This document shows positions 45,501 to 52,695 of a stretch of 64,000 bases of DNA, in pieces. The notes under the pieces are model-generated. The model had not been told where the DNA came from and ran no database searches. It saw only the letters and a program-made list of their open reading frames with translations. The stretch is from contig JACKDU010000008.1 in assembly GCA_020633335.1 (NCBI GenBank), forward strand, positions 124,001 to 188,000, in the 5' to 3' direction. The position numbers were made by a program, and so were the translations under genes. Every line of letters begins with the position of its first letter. Position 1 is the first letter of the stretch. The DNA is from Myxococcales bacterium (GTDB lineage Bacteria > Myxococcota_A > Polyangia > Nannocystales > Nannocystaceae).

Positions 45501-45805
45501 AAGTAGTCGTCGGCGTCGGCGAACTTCTGGCCGCGGCGGTGATCCGAGTAGGCGACCTTGTCGAAGTCGGAGATCAGCACCGTGTCGTCGACCCGGCCGA
45601 ACTCGCCGGTGCCCTTGCGGAGACGCGCGAGGTCGGCGTCGTTGGTGTCGATCGCCAGGAAGCGGATGAGGCCGCGGTACTGGTGCTCGAAGTCCTCGTG
45701 CGCCCGCAGGCGCTTGGCGATCCGGCCGACGGCCTTGCCCCCCGACCCACCGAGGCCGACGAAGAGCGTCGGCGTGACCTCACCTGGCATGATCCTGATC
45801 GACAT
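42548..45805 (-). CDS. Tubulin/FtsZ-like GTPase (tubulin_2-type)
   Basis: The protein has 1085 residues. Its N-terminal third is a tubulin-fold GTPase: TLFVGLGGSGGKAVGRIAKRL (residues 13-33), FLAIDTNDADL, and the signature loop FSVAGGTGSGAFLPFAYL near residue 173, matching the GGGTGSG consensus. PYDLVYVVDRPQSF follows. The remaining 700 residues are largely helical and charged, with no family I know. The ATG at 45805 is 32 bp after the VWA gene. Large tubulin-like proteins next to VWA genes recall the FtsZ-like families that have been proposed to remodel membranes. Polymerisation here is inferred. Confidence 0.85.
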   Translation of the reverse strand: MSIRIMPGEVTPTLFVGLGGSGGKAVGRIAKRLRAHEDFEHQYRGLIRFLAIDTNDADLARLRKGTGEFGRVDDTVLISDFDKVAYSDHRRGQKFADADDYFTQWVHEWYRFRKESGAGAGQIRIESRLSFYRSVEVGDLGQKLASILDEMRSHSHGMRHTGAPLQIFVYFSVAGGTGSGAFLPFAYLCRDVAEDPSTRLVGFAILPEAFENVVGQNREGTFANGYAALKELEHLMKLDTQASSSPKELEFHYDPRNKHRRTVQRRPYDLVYVVDRPQSFSLEDVGAAMADATYLQIFSPILGDQQADFDNYTKESRRLFPDSLFERGEGYTAFYGTLGSAVLVLPKHDLLEYCARRYAATAVRRYLLLDDPALVSESQREQFKRFSVDRAELERLAPDAQRRRVDESFLAKVRLLGAQDQDDGPWKRALGLPALAAEKVTAAIAGIEDQLRDEAASIREISADRILDGSWTPAATINSLKRQVAEAREAVAAIATGLKDNIETGEWWGKFLATAGPDGAAELGPYEQRLVLIHLRETGGAPLTPAALDALAAQVARLRGEADLGNDSRFKGEMDALAAELKRTYGGWDKLLTRKDKDFDDARDRTVATFNDYVDKVRAGVIKGALHEVLVALGRAADALRESYRAIEGSAGQLAAELEEKARRYEWDGGVDGLRSEANEYTLDVEILQHPSARNRFWGWYYADQIEGRPELSDPQALLGAVRESMRPRFDERGQVVRRTAREIVGEIVESLVATARRMLTPEIVGDPQHADPQVRLGLRLDDALALEAAYYGRYGEARGADPAEMLRDRPLRASTLWRDDRVRLYARRKLEAALAKAQPLSRYNPEVKGSIKHPNMLLVGLHESLQQGPLREALTEATAGADGAEIEWPVAHRIVLYRSILGVPIYCFPHVNDDMKESYRRFQAREDKAWPLHIDRNWEGLPDLDPEDRRRELEALEAQRRLSVVAFALGLQRKVIERGEDGYVLRVREDRTLPLADTVVAAADALIAMGERYATVADKLVTPLMNDARRIDRDSALFDLLKEAVKAFTYRCEDLELQGKRSAAEEHEYQDLRVAQRILGALSR

Positions 45806-45837
45806 GGTGTGCGCTTCCTGGTTGCAGCTCTGGCCGG

Positions 45838-48351
45838 CTAGCGGCGGAAGAGGAGGTAGAGGTTGCCCTCGCGGCGGAGCACGATGCGGCTGTGGATCGG
45901 GTGCTCGCCGGGATCGAGGGGCGTCCACCCCTTCGACTCGGAGAAGGTCTCGGTGCCGTCGCCGCTGACGATCAGGACCGCGCCGCCGCCGGGGCGGGCC
46001 TCGATCCGGGCGTTCGGCGACATCCGCTTGAGCGAGGGGAGCGGCGCCCCGGCGCCGCCGAGGTGGAGGGTGCCGGGGCGGTAGAAGCCGCGCTTGGTCT
46101 CGGCGAAGCGCTCGAGGCGGGTCCAGCCCTCGTCGCCCTCGCCGATCTTCGAGAGCGCCTTGTGGGACTCGGCGTAGGCGAGCACCGCCCCCGGCGGCAG
46201 CTTGGCCGGCGAGGTGAAGCCGCGGATCAGCCAGATCAGCGTCAGGAGGCCGAGGGCGGCCAGCGACCAGCGGAGGATCTTCTTGCCGGGGCAGACCCAG
46301 AAGCCCGGGTCCTCGACGGTGATCGCCAGGGGCACGGCGATCGTCGGCCCGCCGGCCTCGGCCTGGAGGAGGAGGCGCGCGCGGTAGGTCGCGGGCTTGC
46401 AGCACTCGGCGGCCTGGAGGCGGAGCTCGACGTCGGCGACCCCGCCCGGGGCCCCGGCCTGAAGGCGGGTCGACCCGGCGACTGGCTCAAGGGTCAGGTC
46501 CTCGGGGAGATCGGGGGCGTCGATCGAGAGCTTGACCGCGCCGGCGACCGGGGCCGGCACCGCGACCCTCTGCGTCGCCTCGTCGCCGCCGACGACCGTC
46601 ACCGAGCGCTCCTCGTTGGCGGCGTATTGGAGCGTCGCCTCGATCGGCAGCACCGTCGGCCCCAGGCTCTCGGCCGCGTCGCCGCTCGGGGTGATCTCGA
46701 GGCGCATCCGCACCGGCAGCGGCTGGCCGCCGTGGTCGGAGATCGCCGGGCAGAAGGGGGTCGCGCCGACCTCGAGCTGGAGGGTAAAGGGGTCCTGGAG
46801 CGCGAGCGTCGGGGTCGCGGGCCGGCAGACCAGGCACTCGCGGATCGCCGCGTCGCCGTCGATCGAGCACTTGACCTCGGCGCTCGCCGACGCCGGGAAG
46901 GCGCCGCGGCCCTCGAGCGCGAGGGTCTCGATCGTCGCCTGCGGGAGCGCGCCGAGGTCGAGGGCGGCGAGCGGCGCCGCCTCGCCGACCCTGTGGAGCT
47001 CGCTCACCCCGAAGGACATGGCCTGAAAGCCACGTCGCGTGAGGACCGGCCGGGCGAGCGCGCCGCCGCGGGCGCGGAAGGTCCGCTCGTGGCGGCCGCT
47101 CGCCGGCGCGGCGCCGAGCTGGGCGTTGAAGGTGCCGTCGGCGTCGGGCTGCATCGCGCTCGCGCGCGCGCACTCGGCGTCCTCGCAGAGCTCGAGGTCG
47201 AAGTTGAAGGAGCGCCCGGGGACGATGGTCTCGCCGCGATCGCCGACCAGGCGGGCCCACGCGCAGTGGGGCTGGCCGGCGCGCACCGGCGCCTCGCGGG
47301 TCCAGGGGAGCCCGGGGCGGGGCTCGCAGGGGGCGACGACCGCCTCGACCTTGAGCTCGCCGTAGCTCGGGATCACCAGGACGTCGACGCCGCTGGTGCT
47401 CGATCGGACCGCGTAGGGCGTGTCGCTCGCGCCGAGGCTGGCGACCCGCAGGCTCCAGCCGTGGCTCGGGTGGGCGAAGGTCGGCCCGCCGGCGATCGGC
47501 GACTCGGCGCCGCCGCGGAGCTGGACGAGGTCGATCTTCGCCGCGCCCTCCTCGGCGATCGCCAGCACCCGCACCTGGCGGGCGCCGGCGAAGGTCCGCT
47601 CGAGGCCGACCCGGCCGCCGTCGTCGTGGCGGAGGCCGCGGCTGAAGGAGAGCACCTCGGCGAAGGCCCGGAGGAGCGCGCGGGCGTCGAATTGGATCTC
47701 GCTCTCGCCCTCCCAGCCGGTCTGGGCGGCGTAGCGGCGGAGCTCGGGCTCGACCTTGTCGCGGCCCGCGCGGGTGAGGAGGACGAAGCGAAAACGCCCC
47801 TCCTGGTGGGCGCGGAGGCGGCCGAGCCAGGCGTCGGCCTTCTCGACCGCGCCGCCGTTGCAGGCGCCGTCGGTCAGGAGGAGGAGGGTCTGCGGGGCGC
47901 CGGCCGAAGCTGCCCCTTCGAGCAGGCTCTGCGCGCGGGCCAGCGCCTCGCGGCAGGGGGTACCGCCGCGGTGGAGGGCGAGGCGATCGACCCGCTCGCC
48001 GGCGAGCGCCCGCGGGCCCTCGGCGCCGTCGCGGCCGTCCAAGAGCTCGCGGGGCGAGACGAAGCGCGGCGTGGCCCCGCTCGCCAGCTCGTTGAGGCCG
48101 ACCACCGCGATCTGATCGCCGTCCTCGAGCGCGGCCGCCATCGCCATCGCCGCCATCACCACCAGGCGCCGGGGATCGCTCTGATCCATGCTCCCGGAGT
48201 CGTCGATCACCACCAGGTAGTGACCCCAGGTGTCGGCGCGCGCGGGGGTCGGCAGGAGGAGGCCGAGGCAGAGGGCGAGCGCCGCCGCCAACCACGCGAG
48301 GCTCAGGGGCGAGCGAGGTCGCCGATCAGCGGGGACGCGGCCCAGGGGCAT
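45838..48351 (-). CDS. Secreted VWA-domain protein with C-terminal membrane anchor
   Basis: A signal peptide (AALALCLGLLLPTPARA) precedes a VWA domain with an intact metal site: VVIDDSGSMDQSD (about residue 50), a Thr in the GGTPC segment, and LLLLTDGACNG. The long middle is beta-rich with Cys pairs (KCSIDGDAAIRECLVC). One membrane helix near residue 697 (LAALGLLTLIWLI) leaves a cytoplasmic tail of about 130 residues ending SRIVLRREGNLYLLFRR. The protein thus senses or binds something outside and can touch the tubulin-like protein inside. It is the first gene of the cassette. Confidence 0.87.
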   Translation of the reverse strand: MPLGRVPADRRPRSPLSLAWLAAALALCLGLLLPTPARADTWGHYLVVIDDSGSMDQSDPRRLVVMAAMAMAAALEDGDQIAVVGLNELASGATPRFVSPRELLDGRDGAEGPRALAGERVDRLALHRGGTPCREALARAQSLLEGAASAGAPQTLLLLTDGACNGGAVEKADAWLGRLRAHQEGRFRFVLLTRAGRDKVEPELRRYAAQTGWEGESEIQFDARALLRAFAEVLSFSRGLRHDDGGRVGLERTFAGARQVRVLAIAEEGAAKIDLVQLRGGAESPIAGGPTFAHPSHGWSLRVASLGASDTPYAVRSSTSGVDVLVIPSYGELKVEAVVAPCEPRPGLPWTREAPVRAGQPHCAWARLVGDRGETIVPGRSFNFDLELCEDAECARASAMQPDADGTFNAQLGAAPASGRHERTFRARGGALARPVLTRRGFQAMSFGVSELHRVGEAAPLAALDLGALPQATIETLALEGRGAFPASASAEVKCSIDGDAAIRECLVCRPATPTLALQDPFTLQLEVGATPFCPAISDHGGQPLPVRMRLEITPSGDAAESLGPTVLPIEATLQYAANEERSVTVVGGDEATQRVAVPAPVAGAVKLSIDAPDLPEDLTLEPVAGSTRLQAGAPGGVADVELRLQAAECCKPATYRARLLLQAEAGGPTIAVPLAITVEDPGFWVCPGKKILRWSLAALGLLTLIWLIRGFTSPAKLPPGAVLAYAESHKALSKIGEGDEGWTRLERFAETKRGFYRPGTLHLGGAGAPLPSLKRMSPNARIEARPGGGAVLIVSGDGTETFSESKGWTPLDPGEHPIHSRIVLRREGNLYLLFRR
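47007..47023 (-). repeat. 17-bp exact match to element at 885-901
   Basis: The minus strand reads GGCCATGTCCTTCGGGG, identical to 885-901. Here it lies inside the VWA gene and encodes AMSFG. It is a coding copy of a sequence that is intergenic elsewhere. Confidence 0.7.
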
Positions 48352-48623
48352 GTCGGGTCAGAGAGTCCGATCAATTGCCGAAACCCGCAAGCCGCGGGCC
48401 TCCGCCGCGGGGGCGACACTGCGCCGCCGCGGCCCCTGCGAGGGGCCCAGGGCGCCGCGTGATCGCCAGCGCGCGGCCTCCCCTCCCGGGGGGAGCGCCG
48501 ACCGCCGGTGACCACGCCCACGGGGACCCCTCCCGGCGCCCTCGCGCGGCCTCCATCCGCGGCGCGTCGGCGGGCCTGCGCCCACGCCGCGGCGGCGGCA
48601 GACCCCTCCGCGCGGCGGCGGCG
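48352..48623. other. Intergenic region upstream of the VWA-tubulin cassette
   Basis: The 272-bp gap between the TerB/Coq4-like gene and the cassette contains no supported gene. It should hold the cassette promoter. I see no TANNNT box close to the VWA start. Confidence 0.45.
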
Positions 48624-49604
48624 TCAGCAGGCGGCGCCCGGCGTGAGCCCGCTGAAGCGCGACTCCGGGAGGATGTTGTAGCGCTCGCGGAGCGCCTCGA
48701 CCGGCTCGCCGACGACCCCGCGGTAGTCCCACTCCTCGTTGAGGTTGATGCTCATCGCGGCCCCGCGGCGGAGCGCGGGGATCAGCCGGCTCGGGTTGAG
48801 GTGATCGAATTGCGGCTCGTTGAGCGGCGCGACCTCGAGGCCGAGCTGGTACATCGGCAGGACGAACATCAGCATGTCGAGGGGCTCGCGGCGGACGTAG
48901 CCCGCCGTGAAGGCGGCCACCAGGATCTCCTCCTCCGGCGTGGTCGCGTAGCCCGAGAGGACGTGGGTCATGTCGTGGAAGACCATCACCTCGGGGAGCG
49001 CCCCGCGCTCGCCCGGGAACGCGAAGCCGTTGCCGACGGTGAAGTCGTAGTAGGCGCGGCCGAGGCTCCCGGGCGGGAGCTCGGCGAAGGCGCGGTAGTA
49101 GGCCGCCACCGCCGGATCCTCGTAGCGCCGGAAGAGCCCGAGGAGCGCGCGCCAGTAGACCCCGAGCCCCTCGTCCGCGGCCAGGTCGCGGATCTTGAGC
49201 GCCGCCCACTGCCGCCGGAGGATGTCCATGCGGGCGATCCGATAGCGGTGGGCGGCGATCCGCTCGAGGTTGGTCACCGACGCGTCCTCGACCTCGAGGG
49301 CCTCGGCGAAGGCGGCGACGATCTCGGCCTCGGCCGGGACGACCTCGCCGTCGGCCATCGTCATCACCAGCATCGCGCCGACGAGCTGGAGGCGGAGCTG
49401 GCGATCCTGGATCCCGCAGGCCAGCTCGATCGGGGTGATCAGCGGGAGCTTCGGGAGCGCCCCCGGACACCCGCCGAGCGCGCACCAGGCGGCCGAGAGG
49501 AGCGCCTCCTCGCCGGAATTTCGCGGGCCGTCGATCGCCGCCACCGTCGCGAGCGAGCGGAGGCCGAGGCGGAGCTGCTCGGGGTTCGGTACGCGGAAAT
49601 CCAC
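48624..49604 (-). CDS. TerB-like / Coq4-like fusion protein
   Basis: The N-terminal 125 residues look like a TerB helical domain (LATVAAIDGPRNSGEEALLS ... LVMTMADGEVVPAEAEIVAAFAEAL), whose DG acidic spots bind metal in TerB. The C-terminal part contains HDMTHVLSGYATTPEEE, which fits the metal motif HDxxHx11E of Coq4 (H210, D211, H214). Coq4 acts in coenzyme Q synthesis. The start is GTG, with TATGAT only 6 bp upstream, indicating a leaderless message. The gene lies 272 bp upstream of the VWA cassette on the same strand; whether it belongs to it is open. Confidence 0.68.
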   Translation of the reverse strand: MDFRVPNPEQLRLGLRSLATVAAIDGPRNSGEEALLSAAWCALGGCPGALPKLPLITPIELACGIQDRQLRLQLVGAMLVMTMADGEVVPAEAEIVAAFAEALEVEDASVTNLERIAAHRYRIARMDILRRQWAALKIRDLAADEGLGVYWRALLGLFRRYEDPAVAAYYRAFAELPPGSLGRAYYDFTVGNGFAFPGERGALPEVMVFHDMTHVLSGYATTPEEEILVAAFTAGYVRREPLDMLMFVLPMYQLGLEVAPLNEPQFDHLNPSRLIPALRRGAAMSINLNEEWDYRGVVGEPVEALRERYNILPESRFSGLTPGAAC

Positions 49605-49610
49605 ACCCCG

Positions 49611-49616
49611 ATCATA
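49611..49616 (-). promoter_or_regulatory. -10 box 6 bp before a GTG start
   Basis: TATGAT on the minus strand ends 6 bp before the GTG of the TerB/Coq4-like gene. It is a near-consensus -10 box and implies a leaderless transcript starting at the GTG. Confidence 0.6.
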
Positions 49617-49690
49617 CCGTGAATCCGCTTGATCAGGCCGCTAGCTCGGCGCCTACGGCTCATTCTCTGCACACATTGTCGTCGGATCGA

Positions 49691-49711
49691 CCATGTCCGG
49701 AAGACCACATG
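49691..49711. repeat. Imperfect palindromic element
   Basis: CCATGTCC-GGAA-GACCACATG is a degraded hairpin with CATG ends, in the gap between the TerB/Coq4-like gene and the end of the Popeye-like gene, 59 bp after the stop of the latter. Confidence 0.45.
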
Positions 49712-49769
49712 AGAGTGCGGCCCCAAGCCCCCTCCCGGCCAGCGCGGCTTCGAGCCACGCGGCGCTCGC

Positions 49770-50450
49770 TCAGCGCCGGAGCTTGCCGTCGGTCGAGCGC
49801 TCGAGCGTGAGGTCGAGGCCGTCGTGGGCGGCCCGCAGCTTGTCGATCACGTCGGCGCCGATGATCCGCTCGAGCTTCGCCCGCATCTCCTTTTGCGGCT
49901 CGAGATAGCGTCGAAGCGCGTCCGCCGGCCAGGCGACCACCTTCCCCGGCGCGGTCACGAAGACGCTCGCCGAGGGCCGGCTCTTGGTGAAGAAGGACAT
50001 CTCGCCGACGAAGTTGCCGGGGCCGAGGCGCGCGACCTCGTCCTCGCCGACCAGGACCGCGACCCGCCCGCCGGTCACCAGCATCAGCTCCGCGAGCGGC
50101 TCCTCTTGCGCGACCAGGCGCTCGCCGACCTCGACGTCGCGCCACTCGCCGCGCCCGAGGAGCGCGAGGAACTCACGTCGCGTGAGTGACTGGAAGACCC
50201 GGAGGTAGAGCCGCTCCTGCGCCGCCGTCAGCGGGGCCGGCCGCCGCGCCCGGATCAACCGCAGCGAGTGGATGAGGTTGAGGGCGATGAAGGCGACGTT
50301 CCAGGCGATCGGCGCGGCGAGATCGAGGGCCGCGAAGTAGCCGATGAAGGCGGCGCTGGCGACGATCTGGAGGAGCCGGAGCCAGAGGATGTCGGCGACC
50401 GAGAACGACGCGAAGATGAGGATGTTCCCCAGGTGGATGAGCTGATCCAT
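49770..50450 (-). CDS. Popeye-like membrane protein with cyclic-nucleotide-binding domain
   Basis: Three membrane helices occupy residues about 8-72 (LIHLGNILIFASFSVADILWLRLL onward, shown here in part), a layout and wording I associate with Popeye proteins rather than with CRP regulators. The cNMP-binding domain follows (about 85-190), with a phosphate-binding segment NFVGEMSFFTKSRPSASV. There the usual GE-x6-R/A cassette is only partly kept: the Arg that contacts the phosphate may be R near KSRPSA. No helix-turn-helix is present. It may respond to cAMP made by the CHASE2 cyclase. The ATG at 50450 is preferred to one 21 bp upstream. Confidence 0.75.
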   Translation of the reverse strand: MDQLIHLGNILIFASFSVADILWLRLLQIVASAAFIGYFAALDLAAPIAWNVAFIALNLIHSLRLIRARRPAPLTAAQERLYLRVFQSLTRREFLALLGRGEWRDVEVGERLVAQEEPLAELMLVTGGRVAVLVGEDEVARLGPGNFVGEMSFFTKSRPSASVFVTAPGKVVAWPADALRRYLEPQKEMRAKLERIIGADVIDKLRAAHDGLDLTLERSTDGKLRR

Positions 50451-50474
50451 CGGCGGCCCCCTCGGGCCCACGGG

Positions 50475-51374
50475 CTAGCGATCGACGGAGCGCTTGTGCC
50501 CGCGCATGTAGGTCAGGTAGGCGAGGATCGCGTCGAGGTCCTCGTCCCCCAGGAGGGGGAAGGGCGGCATCTTGCTCCGCGCGCGGAACGAGGCGGGGTC
50601 GCGGATGAACGCGCGGAGCGTCGGACGATCCCGATACTCGGTGATGTTGCGCGGGGTGTTGAGCTCGGGGCCGACGCTCCCGCCCTGGAGGTTGACCGAG
50701 TGGCAAGCGAGGCACGAGCCCTTGAAGAGCGCGAAGCCGCGGGCGACCTCGCCGTCCTCCGGCGCGCCCTCGGGGTTGGCCGAGGCGTCGGCGGAGCGCC
50801 GGCCCATCGCCTCGATCGCCGTCACCTGGAGCGGCCAGCCGAACCACGCGTAGGAGGCGGGGTCCTTGCCGACGACGTAGAAGGGCGCCGGCGAGAGGTA
50901 CTCCTTGCCGATCCGGACCTTCTCCCAGCCGAGCTCGCCGTCCTCGCCGACCTGGCCGATCGCCAGGAAGGGCGAGGCCTCGGCGAAGCGCTCGACCGGG
51001 AGGGTCGCGGCGTAGCCGTCGGCGCAGTGGAAGATCAGCTCGCCGGCGCCGTCGAGCGACACCCCAGCGGCGGCGAGGACGTCGGCGAGCCAGTAGCCGC
51101 GGTAGGTGATCGCCCGCTTGTACGCCGGGTTGTCGACCTCCAGGGTCGTCGGCCCGCCGGCGATCGTCGCCGCCATCTCGGCGAGGGTGAGCGCCCGCGA
51201 CTCGCCGCCCGCGAGGGTGAGGGTGAGCGTCGGGTTTCGGATGTCCTCGGGGACATCTTCGTCCTGGGCCCGGGGAGCTGCGCCGCCGCAGGCGAGGGTC
51301 GCCGTCGCCGTCGCCAGCGCGAGCGCCAACGACGACCCGAGGAGGCGAGCGCGCGGGCGATCTCGGCGTCCCAT
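50475..51374 (-). CDS. Lipoprotein with molybdopterin-binding-like domain and cytochrome c
   Basis: The signal peptide ends in a lipobox (ATLAC). The first domain (TLTLTLAGGESRALTLAEM ... LIFHCADGYAATLP) resembles the oxidoreductase molybdopterin-binding fold seen in small periplasmic proteins. The second is a class I cytochrome c with one haem site CLACH (about residue 220) and a distal Met in SKMPPFP. It is an electron carrier outside the inner membrane. A perfect palindromic element encodes EDVPEDI just after the lipobox. The gene is 24 bp upstream of the Popeye-like gene, and they form an operon. Confidence 0.85.
   Translation of the reverse strand: MGRRDRPRARLLGSSLALALATATATLACGGAAPRAQDEDVPEDIRNPTLTLTLAGGESRALTLAEMAATIAGGPTTLEVDNPAYKRAITYRGYWLADVLAAAGVSLDGAGELIFHCADGYAATLPVERFAEASPFLAIGQVGEDGELGWEKVRIGKEYLSPAPFYVVGKDPASYAWFGWPLQVTAIEAMGRRSADASANPEGAPEDGEVARGFALFKGSCLACHSVNLQGGSVGPELNTPRNITEYRDRPTLRAFIRDPASFRARSKMPPFPLLGDEDLDAILAYLTYMRGHKRSVDR
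51239..51257. repeat. Palindromic element inside coding sequence, perfect arms
   Basis: GATGTCC-TCGG-GGACATC (51240-51257) has perfect 7-bp arms. It lies in the post-lipobox linker of the cytochrome c gene and encodes DVPEDI, a different frame from the copies at 39964 and 41005. Confidence 0.8.
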
Positions 51375-51470
51375 GGGGCCCGCTCAGGATCGGCGACCGC
51401 CCGGGGACGCGCAACCCGGCCCGGAGCGATGTTCTGCGGGCGCTGGTGGCCCGCCGGCGGTCGCTCGCGA

Positions 51471-51476
51471 TATCGT
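51471..51476 (+). promoter_or_regulatory. -10 box 9 bp before the DUF3089 gene
   Basis: TATCGT is followed by 9 bp and the ATG. It belongs to the TANNNT start-proximal series. No -35 box stands out. Confidence 0.45.
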
Positions 51477-51485
51477 GCGCCGCCC

Positions 51486-52598
51486 ATGCCCAGCCGCTGG
51501 AGGAGCGCGCTCCGAGTCGCCGGGGCGCTCATCGCCCTCGTCGTCCTCGCGGCGCTCGTCGCCCTGGTGACGATCGACCGCTGGCTGATGGCGGCCCTCG
51601 ACCCCGGACCCTTCGACACCACGGCCTCGCCGCCGCCCCCCGACTACGCCGACCCCGCGGCCTGGGCGGCGACCCCCGAGGCCCCGGACGGCGCCGAGGT
51701 GGCGCTCCCCGAGCACCCGGCGATCGACCCGACGATCGCCCCGGCCGCGGTCTTCTTCGTCCACCCGACGACCGCGATCACGACCCGCTGGAACGCGCCG
51801 ATCGACGACCCGGCGATCGTCGAGGCGACCACCCGCGGGGCGACGCTGATCCAGGCGAGCGCCTTCAACGGCTGCTGCGAGGTCTTCGCCCCGCGCTACC
51901 GCCAGGCCAACGGCCGCGCCTTCACCGACCCGAGCGTCGACGGCGACCGGGCGATCGACCTCGCCTACGGCGACGTCTCGGCGGCCTTCGACGCCTTCCT
52001 CGGGCGGATCGGCGAGCGCCCCTTCATCCTCGCCGGCCACAGCCAGGGAGCTGTCCTCGGGGCCAGGCTCCTCCGCGAGCGGATCGCGGCGACGCCAGCA
52101 CTCCGCGCGCGCCTCATCGCCGCCTACCTCCCGGGGGCGCCGCTCCACCCGGGCGACGTCGGCGTGCCGGTCTGCGAGGCGCCAGCGTCGATCGGCTGCG
52201 TCGCGGTGTGGAACGCCCGCGGCCCCGGGCACCGACCGGGCCGCCTCGACCTCCGGCTCGGCGGCGAGCGCCCGCGCCCCGGGGGGATCTGCGTCAACCC
52301 GATCACCTGGCGGCGCGACGAGGCCCACGCCCCGGCGAGCGCGAGCGCCGGCGCGGTCTTCTTCGACACCCCAGCGCCGTGGGTGAAGCCGGCCTTCGCC
52401 GACGCGCGCTGCTCCGGCGGGTCGCTGATCATCACGACCATGGGGGATCTCGAGCGCGACCTGATGAGCCGGATCCTCCTCTGGGCGATGGGCCCGGAGA
52501 ACTACCACCCGATCGAGTACCAGCTCTACTACCTCGACATTCGGGGCAACGCGATCGAGCGCAGCGCCGCCTTCGCGACCGCCGCGGCGGGCCGCTGA
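51486..52598 (+). CDS. DUF3089-type alpha/beta-hydrolase-like exported protein
   Basis: An N-terminal membrane helix or uncleaved signal (GALIALVVLAALVALVTI) precedes a hydrolase-like fold. The nucleophile elbow is ILAGHSQGAVLG. Other blocks, AVFFVHPTTAI and CCEVFAPRYRQA near the N-terminus and PGGICVNPITW later, match DUF3089 proteins. The role is likely hydrolysis of an ester or lipid in the envelope; the substrate is unknown. The ATG at 51486 is the first start in this frame that follows the promoter box. Confidence 0.82.
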   Translation: MPSRWRSALRVAGALIALVVLAALVALVTIDRWLMAALDPGPFDTTASPPPPDYADPAAWAATPEAPDGAEVALPEHPAIDPTIAPAAVFFVHPTTAITTRWNAPIDDPAIVEATTRGATLIQASAFNGCCEVFAPRYRQANGRAFTDPSVDGDRAIDLAYGDVSAAFDAFLGRIGERPFILAGHSQGAVLGARLLRERIAATPALRARLIAAYLPGAPLHPGDVGVPVCEAPASIGCVAVWNARGPGHRPGRLDLRLGGERPRPGGICVNPITWRRDEAHAPASASAGAVFFDTPAPWVKPAFADARCSGGSLIITTMGDLERDLMSRILLWAMGPENYHPIEYQLYYLDIRGNAIERSAAFATAAAGR

Positions 52599-52695
52599 TC
52601 GGGCCTCCGCGCACCTGGCGCGCCGGCTTCCGCGGACGCGAGCCGGCAATGCGCGTATTGCTTCGCGCCGCCCCGTGCGATAGTCCGCCCGAGCG

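Noticed and set aside
35818..48351. Assignment of the cassette to DISARM because of the DUF1998 motif
   Set aside because: DISARM needs DrmA, DrmC and a methyltransferase next to DrmB; none is present, and the helicase motifs here are altered and membrane-fused.
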